Below, one piece after another: positions 55,927 to 64,000 of a stretch of DNA of 64,000 bases (position 1 is its first letter; the number at the start of each line of letters is the position of its first letter). The DNA is from Saprospirales bacterium (GTDB lineage Bacteria; Bacteroidota; Bacteroidia; Chitinophagales; Saprospiraceae), in contig JADJBL010000020.1 of assembly GCA_016703765.1 (NCBI GenBank), forward strand, positions 45,631 through 109,630, read 5' to 3'. The position numbers and the translations under genes are program-made. The notes under the pieces were generated by a model, which worked only from the letters and a program-made list of their open reading frames with translations, was not told the origin of the DNA and searched no databases.

Positions 55927-57252
55927 TTAGAGGGATACCATGGAGGAGCTTTCTGCGAAATCAAGAATCCGATTAATCTGCGGTCCTACCTTTGATTTAT
56001 TTAATACACCCCGCGCCTCCGGCACCTGCTCCAAAGCCTGAATTGTCAATAAAGCCTCAATCGTAGATTCTGCCCCGGAATTGAAGTTTATATCCGTAGG
56101 CGAGCCGATGCCGTCGAAGGTGCGGCCGGTCGACGGGTCGTACATGGCCTGCGCCGCCGGATTGTTGCCGAAAAACCATTTTGCCAGGTTCCCGGCTATT
56201 TCCGCGTAAGTCGTATCGCCCGTGATGGAAAAGGCCTCCAGGGAGGCAAACACCATGGGCCGGATGCCGTAGGCGATCTGGGGAAATGGCCGAAAATCCA
56301 GCATTTCAAGGCTATCCGTGCCCTGAGCGACTTTGAACCCATTCATGAAACCCTTTTCCATGCAATACGGATAAAAAAACCGGGCCTCGTTCAGACCGGC
56401 CTGGATAAAGGGGGCGTGCTGGAGGGCATGTCCAGCCTTCAGCAGGGCGTAAGCCTGCGAATTGCCCCAGGCGTGCCACTCGTTTCGCCAGCTCATGATG
56501 GCATAGTGCGGCCAGGTATCGGCATCGCCGTGTTGAACTTGCAGCAACAGATCCCCGAAAGACAATATCAAAGCTTTAATCTTTTCGGAGGGATTGATCT
56601 GGTAATAATTGGCCAAACCCATCAGCATGACGCCCACCTGGTCGGCGCCCAATTCGGCCAGACAGCCTGGAACGGATATTCCGTCGAAGACAACGGGATC
56701 GCCGGAATCCATACATAAAATTTGCATTCGCTGTACCAGGAGGTCCATGACCTGCCTGGCCCGGGTTTGCAATTCACCCAGCTCGGGGGTGTCCAGCAGA
56801 TTCAGTTCCGACAAGGCCCAGAACGCCCGCCAGGACCACCAGGAGGGGATGGCCTGGCTGTTTTGATGGGTTTTATTGATCTCGGGGCCCGGCAGCAGGA
56901 AGTTGTAGAAAAAGCCGTTTGCCGACTGCATGTAAAACAGAAATTCCGCCAGGGTGCGGATCTTTTCCTGGTATTCATGGGTTGGATTCGATTTGAACCG
57001 CCGGCAATAAAAAACCAGGGCCCGGGACACATCGTCGACGCAGGTGAATCCCTCGTCCGCATCGGCTACCAGGTGGTAATCCGGCGCTTCGCAGTAGATC
57101 CAGATGGTCCCCAAAGGCGTGTCGCCGTTTGGAATCGCCTCGTACAAACGCTCCAGGTGGGCCGTGTTGACGAGGGTATCCTCGACGGGTATTTCCGGAG
57201 TGGTGCAGGCGACGAACAGGAAGGGGGCAAGGTAAATGGGTAATACCCTCAT
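55927..57252 (-). CDS. Helical-toroid lipoprotein, glycoside-hydrolase-like
   Basis: A 441-residue lipoprotein (signal ends at C16, LFVAC). The body is rich in helices with regularly spaced aromatic motifs (SWWSWRAFWALSEL, WHAWGNSQAYALLKAG, NNPAAQAMYDPSTGRTFDGI, NSGAESTIEALLTIQAL), consistent with an alpha/alpha-six barrel. The NxGAESTxxxLL motif also appears at the end of helical domains associated with GH130 genes. The substrate is unknown; a periplasmic exo-acting glycosidase of the same pathway is plausible. It overlaps the GH130 gene upstream by 4 bases. Confidence 0.6.
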   Translation of the reverse strand: MRVLPIYLAPFLFVACTTPEIPVEDTLVNTAHLERLYEAIPNGDTPLGTIWIYCEAPDYHLVADADEGFTCVDDVSRALVFYCRRFKSNPTHEYQEKIRTLAEFLFYMQSANGFFYNFLLPGPEINKTHQNSQAIPSWWSWRAFWALSELNLLDTPELGELQTRARQVMDLLVQRMQILCMDSGDPVVFDGISVPGCLAELGADQVGVMLMGLANYYQINPSEKIKALILSFGDLLLQVQHGDADTWPHYAIMSWRNEWHAWGNSQAYALLKAGHALQHAPFIQAGLNEARFFYPYCMEKGFMNGFKVAQGTDSLEMLDFRPFPQIAYGIRPMVFASLEAFSITGDTTYAEIAGNLAKWFFGNNPAAQAMYDPSTGRTFDGIGSPTDINFNSGAESTIEALLTIQALEQVPEARGVLNKSKVGPQINRILDFAESSSMVSL

Positions 57253-58694
57253 GTGGTTTGTTTAATTTTTCCTTTTTGCAATTCCTCTATAACAGCTTTC
57301 AATTCCACCACGGCAAAACTCACCGCGCTATCCGACATAGCATAGGGGATGATCAGGTTTTCTCCGTGCAGGATCAATCCGCAGGTGTAGAGTACGTTGG
57401 GCACATAGCCTTCCCGCTCCTCCTCATTTGCGCTTAACAGAGGGTGGTCCAGGCTGGCCAGCAGGATGGCGGGATTGTGGAGGTCGAGCAGGGAAAAGCT
57501 GAGCACGTATTTCCGCATGGGGCCGACGGCGTGGGTCAGCAGTAGCCAACCGTATGGGGTCTTCACCGGACTGCCGCAGTTGCCCATTTGCAGGATTTCC
57601 CAGTCCCTGACAGGCTCTTGCAGCATTTGGTAATCCTCCCAGAAATAGAGATCGTCGGAAAACATGATGGAAAGACAGCGCCCCCCCTGCCGGCCGACCA
57701 TGGCGTATTTGCCGTTGATCTTCTCGGGAAACAGCGCCATTCCCTTGTCGGTAGCCGCTTTTCCGTAAAAGGGGCGTATCCGGAAGTATTGAAAATCCTT
57801 GGTCTTGATCAGTTGGGGGCGTATTTTTCTGCCGTTGTACGCCGTGTAAGTGCCCAGGTAAACGGTTTCTCCTTTATCGGTAAATGCTACGAAGCGGGCG
57901 TCTTCCATGCCATTCGATTCGGAACGCGATTGAGGGAAAATGACCCGGCTGTTGAGGGGGGAAGCTTCGCTGTATGCCAGGTCGTAGTTCAGATCGAAGA
58001 CCTTGGCGATTTGTTCCCGGTCTGGCTGCAGCTCTATGTCGTGCTCATTTTGGAGGCGGTTGAGCAACTCCAGGGCCTCGCGTTCGGAAAAGCGGTTCGG
58101 CAGGCTGTCGCGAACCAGATCCGAGATCACTCCTCCGTCTTCCAATTGCCGCATCACAAAGGATTTGTCGAAGGGTACATCGGCTCTCTGGTGCCCGCAG
58201 GTCAGTTTGGTTGCGGTGGGGTCGAGGGTAATTTCCCCTGCTGCATTTACCACGCCGGTTTGAAATGCGATGGAGGAAATATGTCCTTCCCCGGTGGCCC
58301 GCAGGGAAAGGATAAAGCGCAGTTCGCCTTCCTTCAGGTCATCCTGGTCCGGATGCGGTACGATGGAGGGGTTGAAAAGGGCAGCGGCTTCGATGCTGTA
58401 TTCATGGGTGAAATAGGCGCCCATCAACAGTCTTTTTGCCAGGGAATGTTCGCCGTGGACATACAAGGTCAGTTTGAGATAGTTTGCCCGGAAGATGGAT
58501 TGGAGGTCGAAATGCCGGCTTTCGAATTCGGCGAAAATCGCTTTCAATTGCTCCTCGGCTTCGGCTTCCGTCAGCCCCAGCACATAGCGCACTACGGGCT
58601 CAAAACGCTCGGGTTTTCCAAAATCCAGATATCGCAACACCACTTTGCGGGGGTAGGGTTTCAAATGGAGGTTCGTTCTCTTTATAGGTATCAT
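57249..58694 (-). CDS. GH130 family glycoside phosphorylase (long form)
   Basis: A 481-residue GH130 protein with an N-terminal helical extension (about 1-190, LGLTEAEAEEQLKAIFAEF) before the propeller. The catalytic region is SNGMEDARFVAF, with further GH130 strands (RQGGRCLSIMFSDDLYFWED, GNCGSPVKTPYGWLLLTHAVG). Long GH130 forms with this extension are known in Bacteroidota mannan loci. No signal peptide. It lies 12 bases downstream of the MalG-like permease gene, in the import operon, which argues that the imported sugar is its substrate. Confidence 0.88.
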   Translation of the reverse strand: MIPIKRTNLHLKPYPRKVVLRYLDFGKPERFEPVVRYVLGLTEAEAEEQLKAIFAEFESRHFDLQSIFRANYLKLTLYVHGEHSLAKRLLMGAYFTHEYSIEAAALFNPSIVPHPDQDDLKEGELRFILSLRATGEGHISSIAFQTGVVNAAGEITLDPTATKLTCGHQRADVPFDKSFVMRQLEDGGVISDLVRDSLPNRFSEREALELLNRLQNEHDIELQPDREQIAKVFDLNYDLAYSEASPLNSRVIFPQSRSESNGMEDARFVAFTDKGETVYLGTYTAYNGRKIRPQLIKTKDFQYFRIRPFYGKAATDKGMALFPEKINGKYAMVGRQGGRCLSIMFSDDLYFWEDYQMLQEPVRDWEILQMGNCGSPVKTPYGWLLLTHAVGPMRKYVLSFSLLDLHNPAILLASLDHPLLSANEEEREGYVPNVLYTCGLILHGENLIIPYAMSDSAVSFAVVELKAVIEELQKGKIKQTT

Positions 58695-58706
58695 ATCTAC
58701 AATTAA

Positions 58707-59522
58707 TCAACTTTTTAGCCCCGTCGAGGCCATGCTTTGAATAAAATATTTCTGGAAGATCGAATAGGCGATGATGATGGGCAAGGCGAGCAACACGGCC
58801 GAGGCCAGTTTGACCCCCAACTGCGCCTCCGCCCGCCCGCCGACGGCAAACAGCGTGACGAGCTGCGGCATGGTCATCAGGTGCTCGTTGCGGATGACGA
58901 TTAGGGGCCATAGCACGTCGTTCCAGGAACTCATAAACGTGATGATCGCCACGGTGATGATCGTCGGGATGATATTGGGCCAGAGAATCTGGTAGATGAT
59001 CCGCATTTCCCCGCAGCCGTCCACCCGGGCCGCGTCGATCAGATCGTCGGGGATGCTCTTGAAGGTCTGCCGGAACATCAGGATGGCAAAGGCGTTGTTC
59101 AATGCCGGCACGATCAGCGCCGCCATCGTGTCCACCCACCCGAATTTCACCATCAAAATGTAATTGGGTATCAGGCTGATCTGAAACGGCAGCGTCATCG
59201 TGAAGATGATGACGAAAAACAAAAGATCCCTGCCCTTAAACCGAAGCTTGGCCAAGGCATAGCCGGTCATGGAGCCAAATATCAGCACCCCCAGGGTCGA
59301 GGCGCTCGCCACGATCGTGCTGTTGAGCAAAGACCGCCAAATCGGTATCTTGCTAAACATGAGCGCGTAATTACTGAACGTCAGCTCCTTCGGCGCCACC
59401 CTCAGCTCCCCGATCTGGCTTTCCGGCGTCAGCGAGGCCAGGATCATCCAGTAGAAAGGGTACAGGAAGGACAGCGCTGCGCCGGTGAGGAGGATGAAGA
59501 GGATGATTTTGGATGGTTTCAT
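58707..59522 (-). CDS. Sugar ABC importer permease (MalG type)
   Basis: A 271-residue permease with six helices and the EAA loop IDAARVDGCGEMRIIYQILWPNIIPTI, which contacts the ATPase. It overlaps the MalF-like gene by 4 bases (59519-59522). Confidence 0.93.
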   Translation of the reverse strand: MKPSKIILFILLTGAALSFLYPFYWMILASLTPESQIGELRVAPKELTFSNYALMFSKIPIWRSLLNSTIVASASTLGVLIFGSMTGYALAKLRFKGRDLLFFVIIFTMTLPFQISLIPNYILMVKFGWVDTMAALIVPALNNAFAILMFRQTFKSIPDDLIDAARVDGCGEMRIIYQILWPNIIPTIITVAIITFMSSWNDVLWPLIVIRNEHLMTMPQLVTLFAVGGRAEAQLGVKLASAVLLALPIIIAYSIFQKYFIQSMASTGLKS

Positions 59523-60361
59523 ATATCCTCTTTTTCAATGGTATACTTCTGCACCACCACCACGACCATGATGAGCAATGCAAAAAACAATCCCAGTGTG
59601 GCCGAATAGCCCATGTGGTAGTATTCGAAAGCTTGTTTGTAGATGTAGAGCATGGCGGAAAGCGTGCTGTTCAAAGGACCGCCGCCGGTCATGATATAGG
59701 GTTCGATGAAGAGGCTGAAACCGCCGATCGTCGAGAGGATGACCACCATAAAGATCGTGGGGTTGATGGCCGGCAGCGTGATATATCTGAACTTCTGCCA
59801 GGCCGTAGCGCCCTCCACATCCGCCGCTTCGTAATAGCTGGTCGGGACGGTCTGCAAGCCCACCAGAAACAGGATGACGTAGAGCCCCACGTTTTTCCAG
59901 GTGGCCATGATGGCGATGGAGGTCATCGCCACCCGCCAGTTGGTCAGCCATTCGACCCTGCCGAGGCCGAGGCTGATCAGGATGCGGTTGATCAATCCGG
60001 ATTCCAACCCGTAGAGCTGCTGCCACAGGATGGTGACGACCACCCCGGAGATCACCACGGGCAAAAAGAAGGAGGCCCGAAAAAATCCCCGGATGAAGAT
60101 CTTCTGGGTCAGAAAATACGCCAGCGCCAGCGCCACCACTATCTGTAGCGGGATATGTACCAACAGGAACAGCAAAGTATTGAGAATGGCTTTCCAAAAA
60201 AGCCGGTCCTGAAAAAGCCGAAAGAAATTATCCAGCCCCACATACTCCATCGGAGAAATGATATTCCATTTGTGAAAGGTCAAAATGATGGAAAATACGA
60301 CTGGAAATAAGACAAAAGGAATAAATGCAGCAGAGGTAGGGCGATACGATGAAGACGGCAA
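59519..60361 (-). CDS. Sugar ABC importer permease (MalF type)
   Basis: A 280-residue permease with six helices and the EAA loop YEAADVEGATAWQKFRYITLPAINP. The start at 60361 gives a short cytoplasmic N-terminus before helix 1 (FIPFVLFPVVFSIILTF). Partner of the MalG-like permease that follows. Confidence 0.93.
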   Translation of the reverse strand: MPSSSYRPTSAAFIPFVLFPVVFSIILTFHKWNIISPMEYVGLDNFFRLFQDRLFWKAILNTLLFLLVHIPLQIVVALALAYFLTQKIFIRGFFRASFFLPVVISGVVVTILWQQLYGLESGLINRILISLGLGRVEWLTNWRVAMTSIAIMATWKNVGLYVILFLVGLQTVPTSYYEAADVEGATAWQKFRYITLPAINPTIFMVVILSTIGGFSLFIEPYIMTGGGPLNSTLSAMLYIYKQAFEYYHMGYSATLGLFFALLIMVVVVVQKYTIEKEDI

Positions 60362-60478
60362 AATCTTTTCGGAAGGGTTTTAATTGCCCTCATTTTAAAT
60401 TTTCATTTGCGGTAATTTTTCCGTTGCATTTAAACTAAAAATTAAAGAACTAAGAATTCTAAAGACATTAACTGAAAA

Positions 60479-61786
60479 CTACTCTTTCACCCTCAGCAGC
60501 ACATTCACCGCCCTCTCCGCGTCTGCAATGGCCACTTCCGGGGTTTTGATCTGGTACAGCACACAGGCTTCGTATTCCTGTGAAATGATGTCGAACACCT
60601 CGGTCAGCACCTCGCAGTTGTCGACGCCCCGGACGTGCCTGGCCTGCTCGGCAAAGACCTGCAACTGCGGATTTTCCGCAAAAAAGGCCTGAAAGCCGGG
60701 GATCGAATCCATGCCCTTGCGCCGGGGCAGTTGGTTGGTCGTTTGCAAAAATTTCAGGTCGCCTTCCTCGCCGACCATGCTTTTGATAAACTCGAAGGCC
60801 AACTGGGGGTCCTGGCAGGTATTGAAGATCACGAAACTCTTGGGGTCGCAGTAGGTGTAAATGGGGCCTTCGTGTCCGTCTGGTACCGGCATAGGGTAGA
60901 AGCTGTATTCAAAGCCCTCCCGCTTGAAGCGCTCGAGGTACTGGATCTCCCAGGGACCGGTCCATTTGGTGGCGTATTTCTCGGCGACGAACAGATCTTG
61001 TCCGGCCGATTCCTCCTGCTTGGAGAAATAGTTTTCGCGGTACAGTTCCTGCAAAAACCGGAAAGCGCCTATGGCGTATTCGTTGTTGAAATGGGCGCGG
61101 TTGTCCTTTATCAGGGGCATGCCGCCCGAGGCGGCCAGGTAGAGCGGGTAAAAATTGAACAGGCGCTGGTACCAGGCCAGTTTGAAGGAAGTATTTCCAA
61201 ACCATTGATCGACGTAGCCGTTGCCGTCGGTGTCTATTTTGAATCGCTTGGCGGCCTCCAGGTAAGCCGAATAGGTTTGGGGCGGGCTATCCAGACCCAT
61301 TTCCGCAAAAATGCGTTTGTTGAAGATGGTCATGATGGGGTTGATCTTCCAGGGCGCCTGATAGATATGCCCGTCGCCCGATGTGATCTCGCCGATGGTG
61401 ACCGAATCGCATCGCTGCTGGATGAAATCCATAAACCCCTCCAGGGTATCGAGGGCCACGAGGATGCCGGCATTGCTGTAAAACTCCACCGTGCCCTGCC
61501 AGATATTGGAGTAGATGTCGGGCGTGGTTTTGCCCACCACCGCCGCCAGGATAATCTCCTCGCTCGATTGTCCCTCCGGCACCGGTTGGTATTTGACGCG
61601 ATCTTCCGGCCGGGCGCTGTTCCAGCCATCGACCGCCCACTTCGCAAACTGAATCTCCCCCCCGTTGTTCGACGACCAGTACTCCAGGGCGTGGCCCCTT
61701 CGTTCGCGCTCCTTGTTGCAGGAAGCAAATGCCAGAAGCAAAAAAAGGAACAGAACGGAAGGCGGCAGAACAGTCTTTATGGTCAT
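60479..61786 (-). CDS. Sugar ABC importer solute-binding lipoprotein
   Basis: A 435-residue extracytoplasmic binding protein from ATG 61786, which begins a lipoprotein signal ending at C23 (LAFASC); upstream in-frame ATGs would add 7-22 residues with no signal character. It is of the family 1 type (MalE/UgpB-like): EYWSSNNGGEIQFAKW, PDIYSNIWQGTVEF, KRFKIDTDGNGYVDQWFGNTS, ATKWTGPWEIQYLERF. Its genes and those of the permeases form the import system. The 117-base gap before the MalF gene carries AACTAAA-like traces only. Confidence 0.93.
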   Translation of the reverse strand: MTIKTVLPPSVLFLFLLLAFASCNKERERRGHALEYWSSNNGGEIQFAKWAVDGWNSARPEDRVKYQPVPEGQSSEEIILAAVVGKTTPDIYSNIWQGTVEFYSNAGILVALDTLEGFMDFIQQRCDSVTIGEITSGDGHIYQAPWKINPIMTIFNKRIFAEMGLDSPPQTYSAYLEAAKRFKIDTDGNGYVDQWFGNTSFKLAWYQRLFNFYPLYLAASGGMPLIKDNRAHFNNEYAIGAFRFLQELYRENYFSKQEESAGQDLFVAEKYATKWTGPWEIQYLERFKREGFEYSFYPMPVPDGHEGPIYTYCDPKSFVIFNTCQDPQLAFEFIKSMVGEEGDLKFLQTTNQLPRRKGMDSIPGFQAFFAENPQLQVFAEQARHVRGVDNCEVLTEVFDIISQEYEACVLYQIKTPEVAIADAERAVNVLLRVKE

Positions 61787-61844
61787 TGCGAAAAAATACC
61801 GGGTCATTACCCTGCATGTAAAAACTTTAATTTTACAAAAAAAT

Positions 61845-61922
61845 AACCGCAAAGGCGCGAAGACGCAAAGAAAACCGCAAAGAATATTTGCGTCGCCTTT
61901 GCGTCTTCGCGCCTTTGCGGTT
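61845..61922. repeat. CGCAAAG-type palindromic repeat C
   Basis: AACCGCAAAGGCGCGAAGACGCAAAG... pairs with ...GCGTCTTCGCGCCTTTGCGGTT. It overlaps the stop codon of the Gfo/Idh gene (complement of 61921-61923). Confidence 0.92.
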
Positions 61923-63090
61923 AAAATTTCATACTTCTCTTTCCTTCGCTGGCACTTGCCCGAAGGGCAATTTCCAGACTTTCCAGCCCCGCCTCCAGCG
62001 GCGCCGTCAGCTCATGCCCGGGGTCCTGGATCTTTTTCAGCACATCGAGCAGGGAAGCCTGGACGCAGCTTCCATAGACTTCCTGCTTGGACCTTCCGAT
62101 ATCCAGCTTCCCGGTGATGAGCTCATCCACCTCGTAAGAAATCCCTCCGGAACGGACGGAATGCCGGGTGTTTTCCCCGTTGCCTCCGGAAATGCCCCAT
62201 CCCTTGGGCCGGGATTCGTCGAAGGCCTGCTCGACGGGAATGGAGTCGGTCATTTTGAAGAGCGGGCTGGAGAGCAAGCTCTGCTTGGTTTCGGCATTGA
62301 CGAGGGCTTTTACATCGGCCCAGAGGGGCATCCAGCCGTGCACCTCGATGTCTGCCAGGTCGTAGGCCAGTTTAATTTTGGTGGCTTCGAAAAAGCCGGG
62401 TCTGGAGAAAGCGTGGTAATGCGTGGCAATGAGTCCGCCTTCGTAGAGCACGTTGGCCATGACCTGATCTTCCTGCCGGGTGTTGCGCTCGTGTTTCAGG
62501 CCGTTCACCTCCAGGATCTTAGCCGGACTTAGAAAATGGACCAGGTCGATGAAGTGGACGCCGTGCTCTACGAGGATGCCGCCGGAGATATTGCGGTCCC
62601 AGAACCAGTGTTCGGGCGGGAGCTGTTCGTCCTGGGCGTAGTTTTCGACGTCCACCCGTCGGAGCTTGCCGAACATTTCCAGACGGGTAAATTGTTGCAG
62701 TTCCCGGATCAGCGGATTGAAACGCATCATAAAGTCGATCCCCGCGACCGCGTGTGTCCGGTCGCGGGTCCGTACGATCTTTTGCGCCTCGGATAGGGTA
62801 GTGGCCAGGGGTTTTTCGATCAGCACGTGTTTGCCCGCCTCCATGCACGCGCTCGCGATCATTTCGTGCGAGTTAGGCACGGTGACGATGGCCACCAGGT
62901 CGATATCCTTGTCCTCGAGGAGCCTTCGCCAATCCGTATATGTTCTGATCTCCGGGCTCAGCCCCTGCATTTTTTGGGCATCCTCGTCGGCGACGGCCAC
63001 CACGCGGGCGTTTTCCAATTGGCTCCAATGATGGTGGAGAAATTTTCCGAAACCGCCGTAGCCGATGAGGGCGATGTTGAATAGGGGCAT
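61921..63090 (-). CDS. Gfo/Idh/MocA family oxidoreductase
   Basis: A 389-residue NAD(P)-dependent dehydrogenase: Rossmann motif IGYGGFGKF (about 9-17), the family signature with catalytic Lys in LIEKPLA (about 95-101), and the C-terminal alpha/beta domain with GGILVEHGVHFIDLVHF. These enzymes oxidise or epimerise sugars and cyclitols. As the first gene of the import operon, it probably processes the imported sugar or a product of the GH130 phosphorylases. Confidence 0.92.
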   Translation of the reverse strand: MPLFNIALIGYGGFGKFLHHHWSQLENARVVAVADEDAQKMQGLSPEIRTYTDWRRLLEDKDIDLVAIVTVPNSHEMIASACMEAGKHVLIEKPLATTLSEAQKIVRTRDRTHAVAGIDFMMRFNPLIRELQQFTRLEMFGKLRRVDVENYAQDEQLPPEHWFWDRNISGGILVEHGVHFIDLVHFLSPAKILEVNGLKHERNTRQEDQVMANVLYEGGLIATHYHAFSRPGFFEATKIKLAYDLADIEVHGWMPLWADVKALVNAETKQSLLSSPLFKMTDSIPVEQAFDESRPKGWGISGGNGENTRHSVRSGGISYEVDELITGKLDIGRSKQEVYGSCVQASLLDVLKKIQDPGHELTAPLEAGLESLEIALRASASEGKRSMKF

Positions 63091-63112
63091 TTTTGAGATT
63101 AAAACACGGGGA

Positions 63113-63628
63113 CTAGATTACGTATTGCGCAATAGCCATACAAAGCAAAGAGATAATGAGGAATGCAAGCGCGATCGGGGTGGTTTTGCCCAATTGTGCG
63201 ACCAGCGCCTGCATGGCGGCCGTCTGTTCGGGGCTGGGCGGAGTTCCCTGCGCCTGAATGGCCCGGCCGACATGGCCCATCGAAGTAAAGATTCCGCGGA
63301 CCAGGATAATGGCGATCAGCCATGCGATAATGCCGGAGGCTCCGCCGATGGTCAGTACGAGCCCGGGCCCGGAAGAGAGAACGGAGGCTTTGAACCCCAG
63401 GGTGCTCCAGAACAGGCCTAGCCCCGAGAGCACAGTCAGCGTGGCGGCGGTATAGACCATAGTTTGAAAGCGGGTCTTCTGGGTAAGGTGTTGCATGACC
63501 TTTTGCCCTTCCGGCCCGGTGGCTTTGATCGTCGGGATCAGAAACCCGATGTTAAACAGTCCGACGCCGATCCAGAATGCGCCGCCAAAAATGTGGATGA
63601 TGCGGAGGATGATGATGAGGGTGGTCAT
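63113..63628 (-). CDS. Small integral membrane protein, CopD/DUF2269-like
   Basis: A 171-residue protein with four helices (about 5-25, 53-73, 85-110, 145-167). The first begins ILRIIHIFGGAFWIGVGLF, with a His as in CopD-like and DUF2269 proteins that may bind haem or copper. The function is unknown. It starts upstream of the Gfo/Idh operon with 22 bases between stop and next start, so it may be co-transcribed. Confidence 0.6.
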   Translation of the reverse strand: MTTLIIILRIIHIFGGAFWIGVGLFNIGFLIPTIKATGPEGQKVMQHLTQKTRFQTMVYTAATLTVLSGLGLFWSTLGFKASVLSSGPGLVLTIGGASGIIAWLIAIILVRGIFTSMGHVGRAIQAQGTPPSPEQTAAMQALVAQLGKTTPIALAFLIISLLCMAIAQYVI

Positions 63629-63697
63629 AAGGGGTTGATTTTGGGTGATGGGGAAATGGGTAGAGTAAAAATAAAGAGAGTCCCAATACCCTCCATC

Positions 63698-64000
63698 TTA
63701 TTGAAGGCGGCTCCATGCGAGTGCGATGAGAATAGTCCGCACCAGCGCAAAAATCGGCCCGAAGGGGAGGGCAAAGCCCCACCAATAAAGGGCGCCAAAG
63801 GGGAGCAGTCCGAGGGCAAGGTAGGCGCCGATCTTATTTCCGTTCCAAAGCATTGCTCCGGCGAGGCCCTCGAGGATGCACACGAGGAGAAAACCGGCGA
63901 GCAGCGGCGCTGTGCTTTGTATTCCATATCGTTCAAACGGACCGTTCCCATACGCGGGGAAACCCATGAGGTAAGGTATCCCTTTGCCTGCCAATGCATT
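63698..64000 (-). CDS. Small membrane protein, 5' end outside the window
   Basis: The minus-strand frame is open to the window edge (reading N-A-L-A-G-K-G at the start), with no ATG until codon M-G-F, so the gene probably begins beyond 64000. It has three hydrophobic segments, ending WWGFALPFGPIFALVRTILIALAW. No family was recognised. Confidence 0.5.
   Translation of the reverse strand, partial: NALAGKGIPYLMGFPAYGNGPFERYGIQSTAPLLAGFLLVCILEGLAGAMLWNGNKIGAYLALGLLPFGALYWWGFALPFGPIFALVRTILIALAWSRLQ

Overview
The window is a GC-rich stretch of a Bacteroidota chromosome. The type IX secretion C-terminal sorting domains, two SusC/SusD pairs, Bacteroidota-type lipoproteins and TAnnTTTG-like -7 boxes all point there. 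The style (large secreted LamG and delta-60 proteins, STAND and vWA/MoxR genes, dispersed 7-9 bp repeat arrays) suggests a Saprospiria/Lewinella-like lineage, but that placement is inference. No rRNA, tRNA, CRISPR array or insertion sequence was recognised, and no gene-free stretch exceeds 300 bases.

Layout. 1-1.9 kb: end of a YebC-type regulator, an SDR and a DoxX protein. 1.95-4.7 kb: a DUF4062-STAND ATPase-TPR protein bounded by a 21-bp direct repeat. 4.7-17.7 kb: a polysaccharide utilisation locus with a propeller/Y_Y_Y/LuxR-HTH regulator facing a carbohydrate-binding protein, SusC, SusD, a PKD lipoprotein and two GH16 endoglucanases, probably for a beta-1,3-glucan. 17.9-24.3 kb: a candidate NTP-dependent conflict (defence-like) cassette of EAD-iSTAND adaptor, MoxR ATPase and a giant membrane vWA-like/FGE-fold protein whose linkers are made of heptanucleotide repeats. 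24.5-26 kb: a delta-60 secreted protein. 26-30.6 kb: a tight four-gene operon of MpaB-like oxygenase, a seven-helix protein resembling transmembrane terpene cyclases, a DUF5995 protein and a membrane adenylate cyclase. 30.7-38 kb: an NtrY/NtrC-type two-component pair divergent from an HlyD/MacB-type export operon, with two palindromic activator sites and a sigma-54-like promoter between them.

38-64 kb: a META-domain lipoprotein, then a second carbohydrate locus: AraC regulator and GH13 enzyme divergent from SusC, SusD, a large LamG protein with an unrecognised helical domain, a five-LamG protein and a GH130 phosphorylase. Convergent to it is a seven-gene operon with a Gfo/Idh dehydrogenase, a complete binding-protein-dependent sugar ABC importer, a second GH130 and a helical-toroid lipoprotein. 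Together these suggest outer-membrane capture, periplasmic trimming, ABC import and phosphorolysis of a mannoside-like glycan. Two small membrane proteins close the window.

Two features run through the window. First, short-unit repeat families (AACTAAA, AGTCACC, CAACTTTTC-like, and a CGCAAAG-type palindrome) sit between genes, supply stop codons and even form coding linkers. Second, three genes between 27 and 35 kb carry four frameshifts, each a one-base contraction in a homopolymer, which looks more like sequencing error than decay.
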